Positions 42,531 to 54,290 of a DNA stretch of 64,000 nucleotides are shown here, in pieces. Position 1 is the stretch's first letter, and each line of letters begins with the position of its first letter. A model generated the notes under the pieces. It was given only the letters and a program-made list of their open reading frames with translations. It was not told the origin of the DNA and ran no database searches. The stretch spans positions 48,343,467-48,407,466 of the forward strand of contig NC_087070.1 in assembly GCF_963678635.1 (NCBI RefSeq), in the 5' to 3' direction. The DNA comes from Symsagittifera roscoffensis (Eukaryota; Xenacoelomorpha; Acoela; Convolutidae). The translations under genes were made by a program, and so were the position numbers.

Positions 42531-43669
42531 CTCCAACTAATTTGATATTAGAGAAGGAAGGTTTAAATTAAACATTGTTTGACAAAATTTTTTTTTACAA
42601 TTAGATTGGTGTCATCAGCTTCATTGAAATTTTTCAATGACAATTCTTCAGCCAGCTTTGAAAGACTGGCAAACGAATATAATGATCTACAATGCAATTA
42701 GAGAATTGCAATGACAAAAAAAACGATTCTCACTTTTTTTTTTAAAAAAACGGACAAAAGAAAAAACTGCAAAAAAAATAAAGCATGACTAAAACTTTTA
42801 AAAGACAAAATTTTTAGCCATATGCTTGAAAACCAGTTTCAAATCCTGATATCTGAAAAAACTTTTACGAGGCTGATGCGACTATAGCTGTCAAATTACT
42901 TTAAAAACAAGTCAAAACCAATAGAAGGTCTTGGAAATTTTGCTTTGATACTTCTGTTCTCAGATTCGAAGGAGTTTTTGTCTCTTAAATGATTTTAAAA
43001 TTAGTTTCACTAATCTATTTTTTTAACGTTTAAATTTTTTTCTAACGCAACCAAGATGTGTTAAAATTATCAATTTGAAATTATTGATGCATCGGGAAAA
43101 TAGATTTTGTTAACTACTGAAAGGGAACACCACTGAAAGGGAAATCCTTTTATGCTAATTTTGGAAAATTACTGTACTGTTAGAAAGATAGTCAAAACAT
43201 AAAATGTAAAAGCTTAACGCTTCCAGCGCTTAAAGAAAATCATAAATTTTGATGTATTTGCTATGTTAAACGTTCTACTGTTGTGTGGTAAATCATACAA
43301 AAAAAAATAAAAAGGATAAGGGACTTGTTAAACTAGCAACAGCAGGAAGAAGCAAGTGCTTGGTTGTTTTCTGTGTTTTGTCAATTCACCCTAACAAAGA
43401 CAATACTCGCAAGTTTTTGATTTGACAACATCTCTCACTTCTTAAACCAAATGACGACGTGAAATTCAGCACCTTGATCATCTTGGGAGACAAAATAAGG
43501 TAACCATTTGAATTAAAATTCGTATGAACAGGCTGTAAAGGACACCTTTGTACACCTAATAATAATTTCAGATCCTCCAATATCAAACTGGCTGAGTTTA
43601 TTAAAAATGCTCAATGATAATTCTTTTTTGGCCATCAATTTTCTGTTTACCATCGAAAAAGACGGAGCG

Positions 43670-44230
43670 AACCCATCAAAAACGAACGTGAGAAAATTAT
43701 CTATTCTGCAGGACATGGTACAATTGAAACCTATTCAACTGAGGAGCTTCATGTGTTAAATATCAAAAATTGAGGTCACATCAGTCGTTTGCAAAATCCT
43801 GCTCAAAGCAATCAATGGTATCGTGCCTGTTAGTAAGTCAATTGTTAGTAACTCAAGTCAACTCGCAAAACCTTGATAACATCAGTAAATTCAAAAAACG
43901 AATCTATAAAAAAAACAAACTGTTCTATTAAGCAAACAAGAATTTCGTTTAGCCAAATATTTATTTTGCTACAATTATTTGACAGTATAAATTTTAAAGC
44001 GCAGCCAAAATTGCTCAACTCATTTTCATCCCTATTTCAAAAGCTCCCAAACTTGACGAACAACAGTACTGTGGACACATTAAAATCAATTGCATAACTA
44101 TTCACAAAAAATACACTGAACAAAACAGAAGTTCAACCTCTATTTTCAATCCAAATAGAAAAATTACTAACAATTTTTGACCGGCCAAAGCTCTATCTTG
44201 TTGATTTTGGAAGGATCAAACGAAGCAATG
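43670..44230 (+). pseudogene. Polinton integrase remnant (copy B)
   Basis: Diverged duplicate of 41878-42530. IIYSAGHGTIETYSTEEL and DRPKLYLVDFGRI are still readable, with stops and shifts between them. Confidence 0.5.
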
Positions 44231-44499
44231 TTTGAAATCTTTCCAAATGACAAGGATTTGTTTCTACAATTAGATTGGGGCCATCAGCTTCAAAGAAATT
44301 TTTCAATGACAACTCATAAGCCAGCTTTAAGAGACTGGCAAGTAAATTTGAAGATCTTCAATGCAAATAGAGAGTTGCATTGACAAAAATAACTGTTCCC
44401 ATTCACTTCTTCCTAAAAAACTGACAAAAAAGTAAACTCCAAAATAAAATAAAGAACGACCAAAACTTTTTAAAAGTAAAACACTTTAGCCATATGCTG

Positions 44500-45081
44500 G
44501 AGAAACAGATGAAACCTCAAAATATGCTTTTGATAAAGATGAAATAGTATTCTATGAAATCAATCAGAATAATGATTTTCAAAAAATCGATTTCAGTTTT
44601 GAGCTCATTACCAAAATTCGTTATGGATACAATTATGTTTTATCGGTGTTTTTTTAGAGTCCTCAAATTCCCAGTACTTTGGATTTCAAAAGTAAGCAAA
44701 AGGGATTGAACTGGGTATCATATTGGTCATACAGAATCGAGTCATGTCCATAGCAATCTCGCATCATGACTTCTCAATTTCGGCTATCATGTTGATTTTT
44801 TTGCTGGAATTCGATTGATGTTTATCCGATTAGACACCATTAATTACGTTATTGTGATTGACATCAAAGCATTGTTGTTAGGACTCATTGCAATCAACCC
44901 ATCAATGAAAAAAAGTCACGATTGCATCAATCAATCAAAGATTGCATGTTTTACATTTACTTCCATGATAAAAAAACTTCTCGTTAATTACATCCAGAGT
45001 ATTACAGTTAGCGTACAAAACAAAAACTGGTTGAACTGCGCGTTTTCAAGGGGAGGAATAGAGTTTGTTTTGGCTTAGAAT
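44500..45081 (+). pseudogene. Polinton minor capsid remnant
   Basis: SPQIPSTLDF (near 44657) aligns with SPQIPSLLGY of the intact minor capsid protein, ISHHDFSISA with ESHFPYDLSS, and the last third (MMFIRLDTINYVIVID... KKLLVNYIQSITVSVQN) with the intact C terminus (LIFVYIDIIQYQTVGD... KKLFTSSVQSISVQLR). Several frame changes and stops. It sits directly before the core-protein remnant, the same order as in the intact element. Confidence 0.75.
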
Positions 45082-45105
45082 TTTCGAAAACTTTCATTTA
45101 ATAAA

Positions 45106-45543
45106 ATGGACGCTTACTATTATAATCAGGCAAAGGTGAAACATTTCTTAGGACGTTATATGAATTTTATTGGCTCGGAAATTTTCCATACAATTGACAA
45201 AACGTAATAGAAAAATTTTTTTGGTCAAACAACACCCAAAGTAATAGATGTAGCCATACGGAAGATAACACCAAAAAATCTCTGAGAAACAGTTAAAAAA
45301 GCAATCAGAAAGGAGATGGACAACAGCAAATCTGCTTTTTTTAGAAGAAAAAAGACCACAAAAACAACAAAAAGAAACAAAACTCCTCATTTGAAAGAAA
45401 TTAATTCCACTCCAAGGCGCTACTTTTGTCACGAGAGAGCGAACTTTTTTCTGATTCGAAACCAATTGAAGCAAATCGTAATTATTTGGTTTGAAGAAAA
45501 AACCTCGTTTTTTGTCGCATTTGAAATTCCATTTTCCAAATAA
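45106..45543 (+). pseudogene. Remnant of the small basic Polinton virion protein
   Basis: Begins MDAYYYNQAKVKHFLGRY against MEQYYAKQASLPHFSGHY of the intact protein; TPKVIDVAIRKITPKNL matches APELIDVAMKKKSPKQAL; a Lys/Arg-rich stretch (FFRRKKTTKTTKRNK) follows. In-frame stops are present near 45205 and 45282. Confidence 0.72.
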
Positions 45544-45699
45544 TTGATCAATTTTGTGATCGAAAGCTCAATTTGAGCTTTAACAGATAGAAACTATTTT
45601 ATCTAACTTCAACGAGTTCGCTTCAAAGTTGTAGCACGCCTACGTCAAAAGACTGCTAAAACTCTAACACTTTTTTCAGAGGCAGCACCATGATGTTCT

Positions 45700-46200
45700 T
45701 TAGTTCAAAAACTCTCAATCATAGTTTTTTCCGAATGCACAATGTCTTTAAATGAAGAACACTTTCTACAACGAATGTCAATTTTGCAAAAAGAAATTTT
45801 ATTGGGATCAAATTTCTCACCATAAGAATACAATAATAATGGAAGGCTTGTCAATGCTTTTATTAGAAAGATGGATTGTCGGGTGTTGATGGTGTTAATA
45901 AACGGGCCGAAAAAAATGCTGAACGTGAGTGGATCAAAGCTGGATCTAGAGAGGTCTGTTTCTCTAGTACAAATGCAAATGATTTTTCATCATAATTGAT
46001 ACATCTGATTGATGGACTAGTTTTGGCTATTTGGGTATTCTTGCATCAACGACTGAAAACAAAAAAATATAATATCATACACTGGAAGCTCTAGACTTTG
46101 TGTTTGACAATAGTCATGGAACCAATGTGACTGATTATCTTAATCAAAGTTGATCTACTCAAAAGGCTTCCTTTTGATATTCTGAATTTATCAATTGCCC
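45700..46200 (+). pseudogene. Polinton major capsid remnant
   Basis: VQKLSIIVFSECTMS matches VNNSLYSLFSDCTLS; NFAKRNFIGIKF matches NFAHKSFIGTEF (another frame); STTENKKI...HTLEALDF...VTDYLNQS follows the intact ENAAKHYKLQILEANLY...VTDHVLSAI order. Heavily frameshifted and partly deleted. It follows the core-protein remnant as expected. Confidence 0.65.
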
Positions 46201-47116
46201 GGTTTCAGTTTAACTGAAAATTGATGCTTTGAGTTTTTTTTGATCAGATAGCGTGCATGAATAGTTTACGTAAGTTTCGGAAAACAAAAACTCAAAAACA
46301 ACTCTCATGATTTAAACCAAAAAGAATTTGACAATCTGCAGAAACATTGAAACGAGACAGTATATTAAATTTTGAAAACGCATCTAATTTGGACCAACCA
46401 GTAATTCATTGTTTTTTATACAATCTCTTTTTTGTACAATTCCTTATCTTGTTTGTCACTTATCCTTTGAAGATCTTTCTGGTCAAAAATTACTCAATTA
46501 TCGTAGGTATACAAAAACTCAGCAGTACTAACGCCAATTTAAAATTTAATGAAAATTTTGATAAATACACTAACAATTACATCAAATCAAAATTGAATGG
46601 ATTAAATCTGTGAAACAGAGCGAATCTGCAGCAAAATATTTTCACATAGAAGCTCCCACAATGTCAAGTTTCTTATTTTCATCACTGTTCAGTTTTTTCA
46701 TCAGTGCTCCTCATAGATGATGTTTGCTGCACCCCATGACCAAATGTTTCAGTGAAAGAAGGCGTGGCATGAAAAAGATTTAACTGTCATCTTGCTAACT
46801 GCTTCAAGGAATTATTTTTATATATGGTGAAAGTAATCAACTCTTTTTTGTTAGAGTCAAGGCAAAAGCGATTTAGCTGGCGGTTATAAGCGCCCGGTTT
46901 GTTTGTCTGCTGATATATTTTCATGACATGCTTCAATCTTCAATGGGGACTTTTAATTTTTCCTGGTTATTTTCTGATAAGACTTAGTTTATCAACTAGT
47001 TTACTAAGTCTTAATAACTTTGCTGAAACAACACATATTTATGCTTTTTGAAGTTCAAATTTTATGTCACTTTCTCTTAAAGACACAAACAATTGCCATG
47101 TAGTTGAGAAGTATGA
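46201..47116. other. Decayed sequence, no clear gene
   Basis: Probably the continuation of the ruined capsid region, but I could not align it. An 88-codon open frame at 46347-46613 has no recognisable domain. Confidence 0.35.
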
Positions 47117-47306
47117 AAACTGTCATTAAAGCAGTCAAACTTGTTTGCCGTTAAAAAAAAAGCATGTTAAATTTCAAAAAATTGTCATCATCTTTCTTAT
47201 GTATATATAATTATATATATACATAAAAAAATGATGACGATTTGTTGAAATTTAACATGCTGTTTTTTTAACGGCAAACAAGGTTGACTGCTTTAATGAC
47301 AGTTAC
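47117..47306. mobile_element. Palindromic MITE, ~190 bp
   Basis: Nearly perfect inverted arms of ~85 bp: AACTGTCATTAAAGCAGTCAA on the left and its reverse complement on the right, with GTTTGCCGTTAAAAAAA and AAATTTCAA.AAAT inside, around a TATATATAATTATATATATA centre. Some slippage in the A-runs. No coding capacity; the terminal duplication is not clear. Confidence 0.85.
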
Positions 47307-48334
47307 ATAATTTAAATAAAGTCTTTACAAAATGATTATCTGTTGCTAGAAAAATTGCCATTGATTTTATCTCAAGCTCTAAAACATTTTTACATATTTA
47401 AACTTATTGTCCTATATGAAATTCCAAAAACAAATTTTTTTGAATCAATTTCTGAATGACCATATCAGTCAAAACTTTGAAATGGACTTTTTAAATTAAC
47501 AGCAGCAAAATTGCCATTTAGAAAATTTCAACAAATTGATAGTTACAATAATAAATATTAAGATTTAAAATTTTTGGACATAGTTTTAAAGTTTTAGGCG
47601 ATTGTTCATGCATTGCACCACAAATTTTTTGAATATTTAATAAAACTGAAGTACTCAATTTATTCAATTCAGTCGACAGTTATCTTATTCATTGTCAACG
47701 TTTTCACTGTTACTGTCTTGTTGGGGCAATTTGATCGTTTTGATTTGTATCGTCCTTTTTGAAGTCTATCGTATCCTGTTGTAGAAGTCAAGTTGATTAG
47801 CCAAACGTTACTTTGACCATTTTCAATTTCTCTAACATTTATCTTGCAAACAATCAAGCTTTTTCGTCGTAAACGTAAGCGCTTGATACATTTTGAAAAA
47901 ACCGTTATCCTTTTTACAATACAATTTAAGTGTAACATAGGTCCTTGCTTTTGCTAAAATTTTTCTTCTATCTGTGACTAAACTTTACTCTCCTGGAGAA
48001 AAATTAAAAAAGCTGTAGTAGAAGCTGAAATCTTTTTCAAGTGTATATATTATTGGGTAGCCTGAGGAAAAATGAGTCTAATCATGTTTGAAAAAATACT
48101 GTTTCGACATTTGATGGAAGAAGAACTATGACTTTTCAAACATACATGAGTGAAACAGATGCAATATCAGATTATTTTCTTGATACTAAGAACATTTTCA
48201 CTAACAGCTATCAGAGAGCTCATTTTCCGCTTTCTGCTTGGAAACAAACTGATCTCTGCGTATCTTAGTTGCCAACGCGGTTTGAGTGCGCATGAGAACT
48301 TAAAGAAGCGAGAAAGTAAGAGAGAGTTACCAAA
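47307..48334. other. Intergenic, nothing identified
   Basis: A minus-strand open stretch at 47669-47938 (includes LIVCKINVREIENGQSNVWL) looks somewhat protein-like but has no family I recognise and no clear splice signals. Confidence 0.35.
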
Positions 48335-49950
48335 AGCTTAATAAACAAATAGAAAAACATAGCAAACACAGTTGGAAAAAGGTGGACGGACTAAGGTTTG
48401 GAGACCAAAAAAAGGCGAGACAAAATGACTGGTTTGTGACAGTTAACATTTGCTGTTCAACAATCCAGGGAAAGAGGATAATCAAAAATTTTTGACCTGT
48501 AGTGCAAGTATCTGACCAAGAGTACCAATAATAAACCAAAAAAAAACCCAAACGAAGGTGTCTAACTCCCTTCTAGTCATGACTCAAGTTCCCAGGGTCA
48601 AAAACAGATGTTTGGAGGCTGAATCTAAACAAGTCATACTCTGCTCTCGGAAAACCAGACAACTATGATGCGACCTATGATTCTTTTCTCTAATTGACTG
48701 CGAAACAATTCAATAATTCCACCTTAGAGAAACCAAAAGGGGAGCATCTTTAACTATGGGAGTGAAAACTTTTATTGGATGCCGAAACAACACAATCTCT
48801 TCCCCAGTCGACTGAACTGGGCACGGAGACGAAATGACCTGATGGTTTTTTCAACTTAATCCGAAGAATTTTTTTCAAAAGTTGAAGAGGTTTTCTAGCT
48901 ATACGCAGAAGCTCATGGAAAATATGTTGAAGATTTTTTGATTGGATTTGAGGAGAAAAACCTATCAAAAGAGATTATTCATTTTTAGAAATTTTGATTT
49001 TTTTTGGAATCGAAAAAAAAAAGAAAAACTTTCTGAAGAAAAGAAATTTTTTTCTCTTTTTTTCAATTCCAAAAAAAACTTCTGGGAAAAGAAGATTAGT
49101 TTTTGATGCCTTTTCACATAAATTTGCCGACCTAGAAAAGCTTGATAGACAAAAAAAACCTAGCAAACACAGCTGAAAGAATATGGACGGACTCAAGTTT
49201 GAAGCCCGACTAAAGAGAGGCAAAATGATTTGTTTGTGACCGTTAGTTTTTGCTGTTCGACAACCCAGGGAAAGAGTATAATCAATTTGTTTTTACCTGT
49301 ACCGCGAATATCTGACCAATAGTACCAATAATGTCCCACAAAAAAGCCCAAATGAGGGTGTCCAACTCCCTTCTAGTCATGACCGGAGTTCCCAGTATCG
49401 AAAGCAGATGTTTGGAGGCTGACTCAAAACGAGTCATGCTCTGCTTTCGAACAACCAGACAACTATGATGTGACTTTTCCCGAGCAGTCACACGAAAACA
49501 TCCTTTTTACTATTTGACTGCGAAAAAATTCAATAATTCCACTTGACAAAATCTAATAAGGGAGCATTTTTGACAATGCGAGTGACAGCATATCTTGGAT
49601 ACCAAAACTACAATCTCTTCTTCAGTAGACTGAAACGGAGACTAAATGACTTGATGGTTTTCTCAACTTAATCCGAAAAATTTTTTCAAAAGTTGAAGAG
49701 GTTTTCTAACTATACGCAGAAACTTACGGAAAATCTTTTGAAATTTTTTTGATTGGATTTGAGGAGAAAATCATATTAAAAGTTAATATTCATTTTTACA
49801 AATTTTGATTTTTTAGAATCTGAAAAAAAGAAAAACTTTCTGAAAAAAATGTTTTCTCTTTTTTTTTCAATTCCAAAAAAGAAGATTAGTTTTTGACGCT
49901 TTTTTCACGACCTAGAGGACTTTCCGAGCAGGTTAGCGACAAGCCGTGCG
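48335..49950. repeat. Two-copy tandem duplication, ~800-bp unit
   Basis: AGCAAACACAG.TG, GGTGTCTAACTCCCTTCTAGTCATGAC and AGATGTTTGGAGGCTGA appear at 48361/49161, 48559/49358 and 48606/49407, a constant ~800-bp offset. Each unit also has a TTTTTT-rich CTTTCTGAA.AAA stretch. No coding signal. Confidence 0.85.
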
Positions 49951-51339
49951 CGCTTAGCTATTATCCGCTAAATCAAATGGCCATGCCTCAATTTTTTGAA
50001 GGATTGTTATGAAAAGTTCCGTAGAACACTGAATATGCTTCAAAAACAAAACAAATCGTCATCTACAATCCCGCCAACACAACACAACGAAGACATGGAG
50101 AATTGCAATTTTACTATATAGATACCCAAATGTGTATATGAACCAACAGCAAAAAAAAAGTTTTCATTCCCCAGGAAAATTTTACCAGCAACAATTTAAC
50201 TTGGTGGTGTTGTTTTTTCCTCTCATGATCCGGTTACTTTCTAGGGTGTTGTTAGTCACCACAAATATTAAACGATGCTTGTTTTAAATAACTTTTACAA
50301 CAGGTTAACAAACTATAAGATAATAGTCGTGGTGAAATTTTCCCATAGAAAAAATGAATAATTTAACAGAATAAAAAGATATTGAAAAGGCTGGTCAACA
50401 AACCATAACCAACCTGAAACCCCGTTTTTGAGAGCCTTATTTGGATTATCAAAACGAAAACATGGACCAATATCAAAACAAAACCTTGCTTGGCTTAAAG
50501 CTTAAATTTTTCTTTAAAAAATCAATTCAAACTTCTTACTAGTTAATTAAAAGTTGTTCAATTGCTAAAGGTGAGTTTTTCCATTTTTATAAAAAGCTCT
50601 GATGCCAGAACTCGACACATTCCTAGGTCATCTATGTGGAACCGTTTGTGTGAAGTATAATCCGCAGCAGCCATAAGAAAATAATTTGAATAAGGGTCAA
50701 ATTCGATGGCTGCTCCGAAAATTCAGTTCGATTGCCTAAACACTTCAGCACACTAAAGATGATCAAATTCAATCATCAAAAAAAACCTGTGTTTTTTGAT
50801 AGCAGTGTTTTTGTGTTTCAAAAATACCCGAAACCCAAGAAGACTGGTATGGTCAGCAGCACATGCTTCTTCTACAATAAGCAGCAATGAACCTGAGCAG
50901 CAACTACAAACGAGCACTCATCCAAACTTGAAACAAACACCAATATTTTTCAAGAGAAATTTGAAAAACTTAAAAGCAATGACAATCTCAATGAAAATCA
51001 GTTCGAACTGCTGATTTCATGACAAAGAAGAAACAAGTAATAGGTTAACTACTTTGGATCACACTCAACATGAATCAGTCATCCTACACTTCTCAGTTGA
51101 AATCTTTTTGATGAAACACGTAACTACTGAATGGGAGCGAAAAAAATTTGAAATTATCAGAGCGTATCTGTATCTGATCATTGAAAAGATGAGACTCTGC
51201 TATGGTTGATGGGAAAAGGAAAAAACATGGAAAAGATTCAGCACAAGCTCAAAACAGTCAACTGCTTTGCTTCGCTCTGTAGCTGAGTGTTTTTTTGAAA
51301 CATTTCCAATTTTAACCTAGCATTTGCTACCACTTTATC
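49951..51339. other. Decayed sequence upstream of the pPolB remnant
   Basis: No identifiable gene. It may contain the unreadable N-terminal portion of the old polymerase gene. Confidence 0.35.
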
Positions 51340-54290
51340 AATGCGTGTTGGAGGCTGTTTGCCTCAACCAAACGACACAAAAAGAAGCCAAAGTTTCATC
51401 CCGGTCAGTATAGATTTAAAAACGAGCGCATAAAGCTTTCTTATTTGCGTTATGCAGCCTCTCATAAGGAACACGAACACGGCACTGCTCTGTATAAAAA
51501 ATCTGAAACATAATTTAAAAAGTCATAAATTGCCACATATCGAGAAGAAAAACAATTTCAGGATTTTTCTGATTCTACTGCTGCCAAAAACAGAAGTAAT
51601 AACCAGCTAAGCACGGAGAAATTGATGATGTAATGATCTTCTTGAACCACAGCTGAAAAAGGGAGCTTACCCTGCTAAAATTTAAAAAAAAGATCAAAAA
51701 GATCATATTCAAAATCCAGAAAGAGAGTTAGCAGCCACCGATTTTTTTTAAAATTGACAGATTTGAAAGAAACTACAAAATCCGAATCAACGTATTTAGC
51801 AGATTTGATTTCTTCGAAAGTTTTCCAGGCAATTGTTCAATAATTCGCCATTTATTCCCATGTTGTTTTTTTGTCTCATGAATATTTTTTTTTCTCGGGT
51901 GGTTCCATCCATCCATGCCTATGTATTCAACAGTGATCTTGGAAGGCTGGTGAAATTTCAGAACACTAATGAGTTTTGGCCATTTTAAAAAAAAAACAAT
52001 AGCTTATCCTTGGAACTCTTCAAACGAACTCAGGTTCAATGTTTCAAAAGGACGAAAGAGAAATTAAACGCGGAGTCCTAAAAACGACCGACACACCGTC
52101 AAAGTGATTATTGCCACGTGTGATATTCCTTGACATGATTTCCTTGATTGTGCCTGTTGCTGGTGCCAAACTCGACTCAAAATGTCTTGAACAATAGTTT
52201 TTGACAACAAAAAACTGTGAATATTACCTTGCTGTTGTTGAATTTGGAAAAATAGATAAGGTCGAGTTGGACTTCAAACGGCGAGCCGATAGAAAAACTG
52301 CTGGTCAGCCTACAAGCTAAGATCAACAACGTATAGCGAAAAAATTAGACACATCTTGTCTGCACAAGAAAACAGACAAGAAAAGTAGATCCAGCAGTGT
52401 TGAACTTGCGAGCAAACAATTTAGCAAGCTGCAGAAAAATTTCTTTATCAAGGTCAGTATGCAAAAAATTTTTCTATGATGCGCCATTGAAACGTGCAAC
52501 ATCACCCGTAAGACGACAGTCTTCATTCCCGTAATGGCACAGACTAAGATCTTCACTACATCAAACGAGCGCTAGTCAAAAGCAACCGGAATAATGTTTT
52601 TTTTCTGCGCTAGAATCACTCAAAACAAATTATGCTCAAAGACAAAATCAGTGTGGACGAAAGTGCGAACCAAGTTTGGGAAGTGTAAACCAACCTTCTT
52701 TTTATAGACTATCAGAAACTCATGTCATCGTCTTGGTGAAAATTTGTGAAAAAATTACCGGCGGAAAAAAATCAAATTACGCAAAAAATCATCCTGCAAA
52801 ACTGTTTTCATCAGAGCAATCATAATATTTAAGCAGAAAGGATTCTAATCATATAGCTTCATTAAAAGTATTGACAAATCAAAGGGTCCAATTGCCTGCT
52901 CAAAAACTGTCGAATAAAAGGCTCACCAGTGAGGAAATCATTGTCAACGAAATCGAACAAAATCAACCCCAAAGATTTTGTAGCGAGATCAATTGCAATT
53001 CGCTTATCACGAGGTTTATCTTGCTGCAGACGTTCTCCTACTAGCTTCTGATTTCAGAAAAATATTGACCGCTTTGCTATACTGCGTACGGTGTCAGCTG
53101 CACACACTACTACCCCGAAAGCAACCAAGCCAGTGATGTCATTTTGAAGGTATGCAAGGCAGACATTCGACTGCTCATTGAGCCTGACCACAGCAAGTTC
53201 GTGGAGGGTTTGTTACGCGATTTACTGTTATCATTCGATGCAAAAACTACTGGAAAACAAATAACTAGGATAGAGAAGACTATCGTAGAAAAGAGGGGTC
53301 ATCGAACATAAGTAACAACAATACTAGTAACCTCTACGGCCGGATTTTGCAGCCTCATTCGCTCAAAGATTTTTTGATTGAGTTTTGGCAAATGATTTTT
53401 CAAGAGCAGATGGAAAATAGACCTAGCGAAAACGATGCTGATCGATGCACACAATGAATGGGAGTGCATCGAGAAATTAGATTGGGAGTTTCCCGAGGGC
53501 TCACATGACTACTTCAAGGATTACCCAGCATTGCCCTCCGAAAAAGTAGTTCAATTAGCGGAAATGAAAACTGATCATATTGAACAGCCTTGGAGAAAAA
53601 GGTATCACTGGTTTGTCAAAAGTAATCAAGCTGGTTCAGTCACTACCAAAAAACGACGGTTATTAGCTGCATTACTTGAATTTTCAATTCTACGTAAAAT
53701 TTAGGTAAACAGTCAGTAATGTTTATCCTGTGTTATATGTCAGCACGCTACGTAGATGGCTCCGTTTGTAGAAAAAAAACTCTAACTGGGGAAGGCAGCA
53801 AAGATTATGCTCGATAAAAATATTTTTTATCTCATTGCAGCTTCGGTTTTTGGTTAAAAGATGAAGTCAAAGTAAACCTGAAGAAACTAAGAACAATTCG
53901 CGTTTAAAATGAAATAATTCATAACAATTTTCAAAGCTTTGAAAAATATTTTTAAGCAATCGATAAAGTAGCTTCGACTGTAGCGTTCAATCCAAACTCA
54001 ATCCTCTAGAGTAAACCGACATTAGTAGAGGCAGTAATTTTGGACTTGACTTCCACTATATTCACAAGAAACCCTATATCAAATTGGAATTGCCATATTC
54101 AGATACTGACAGTTTCCATTAATTGGTGAGTTAGAATATGTATACGCAAATCTAAAGAATTAGCAACTCATTTCGACTTAAGCATTTACCCCAAAGATTT
54201 GACAAGGTATAGTTACCAAAGCAATGCGATGGCAAGAAAAGTAATCAAAACTGACTTCGCCCTTGAGAAAAAAAAGTAAAAAGTCTCATT
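51340..54290 (+). pseudogene. Polinton pPolB remnant
   Basis: Polymerase blocks appear in order on the plus strand. YHEVYLAADVLLLASDFRKI near 53007 aligns with YHDLYLSCDTLLLACVFEEF of the intact gene (exonuclease III). AYGVSCTHYY...VCKADIRLLIEPDH near 53080 aligns with TYSLDCAHHF...VCKADVELLTDRDH. SNLYGRILQPHSL is polymerase motif A (near 53325). LDWEFPEGSHDYFKDYPAL is at 53480, YSDTDS (motif C) at 54091, and FDLSIYPKDLTRYSYQ near 54170. A SFIP...FLFALCSL echo of the N-terminal domain is at ~51396-51465. Frameshifts and stops occur throughout. Confidence 0.82.

Larger units (their letters stand above)
41036..44500. repeat. Two-copy tandem duplication (~1.8 kb) within a Polinton relic
   Basis: Copy A begins near 41040 (TTTCAAATCCTGATATCTG) and copy B near 42838 with the same words. 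They match in order through AAAGACGGA (41866, 43658), TATTCTGCAGG.CATGGTACA, and TTTTTGACCGGCC (42374, 44176), to AGCCATATGCT (42816, 44489). Both copies contain integrase-like remnants. Confidence 0.82.

Noticed and set aside
44815-45078. Independent small gene of 87 codons
   Set aside because: It aligns with the C-terminal third of the Polinton minor capsid protein, so it is part of a pseudogene.
49022-49100. Inverted poly-A/T segment as a terminator or regulatory hairpin
   Set aside because: Simple A/T-rich low complexity that recurs in both 800-bp units; no functional signal.
53435-53704. Intact short gene MLIDAHNEWECIEKLDWEF
   Set aside because: It is one block of the decayed pPolB, aligning with the DLKYP...HRDYPLAP region of the intact polymerase.
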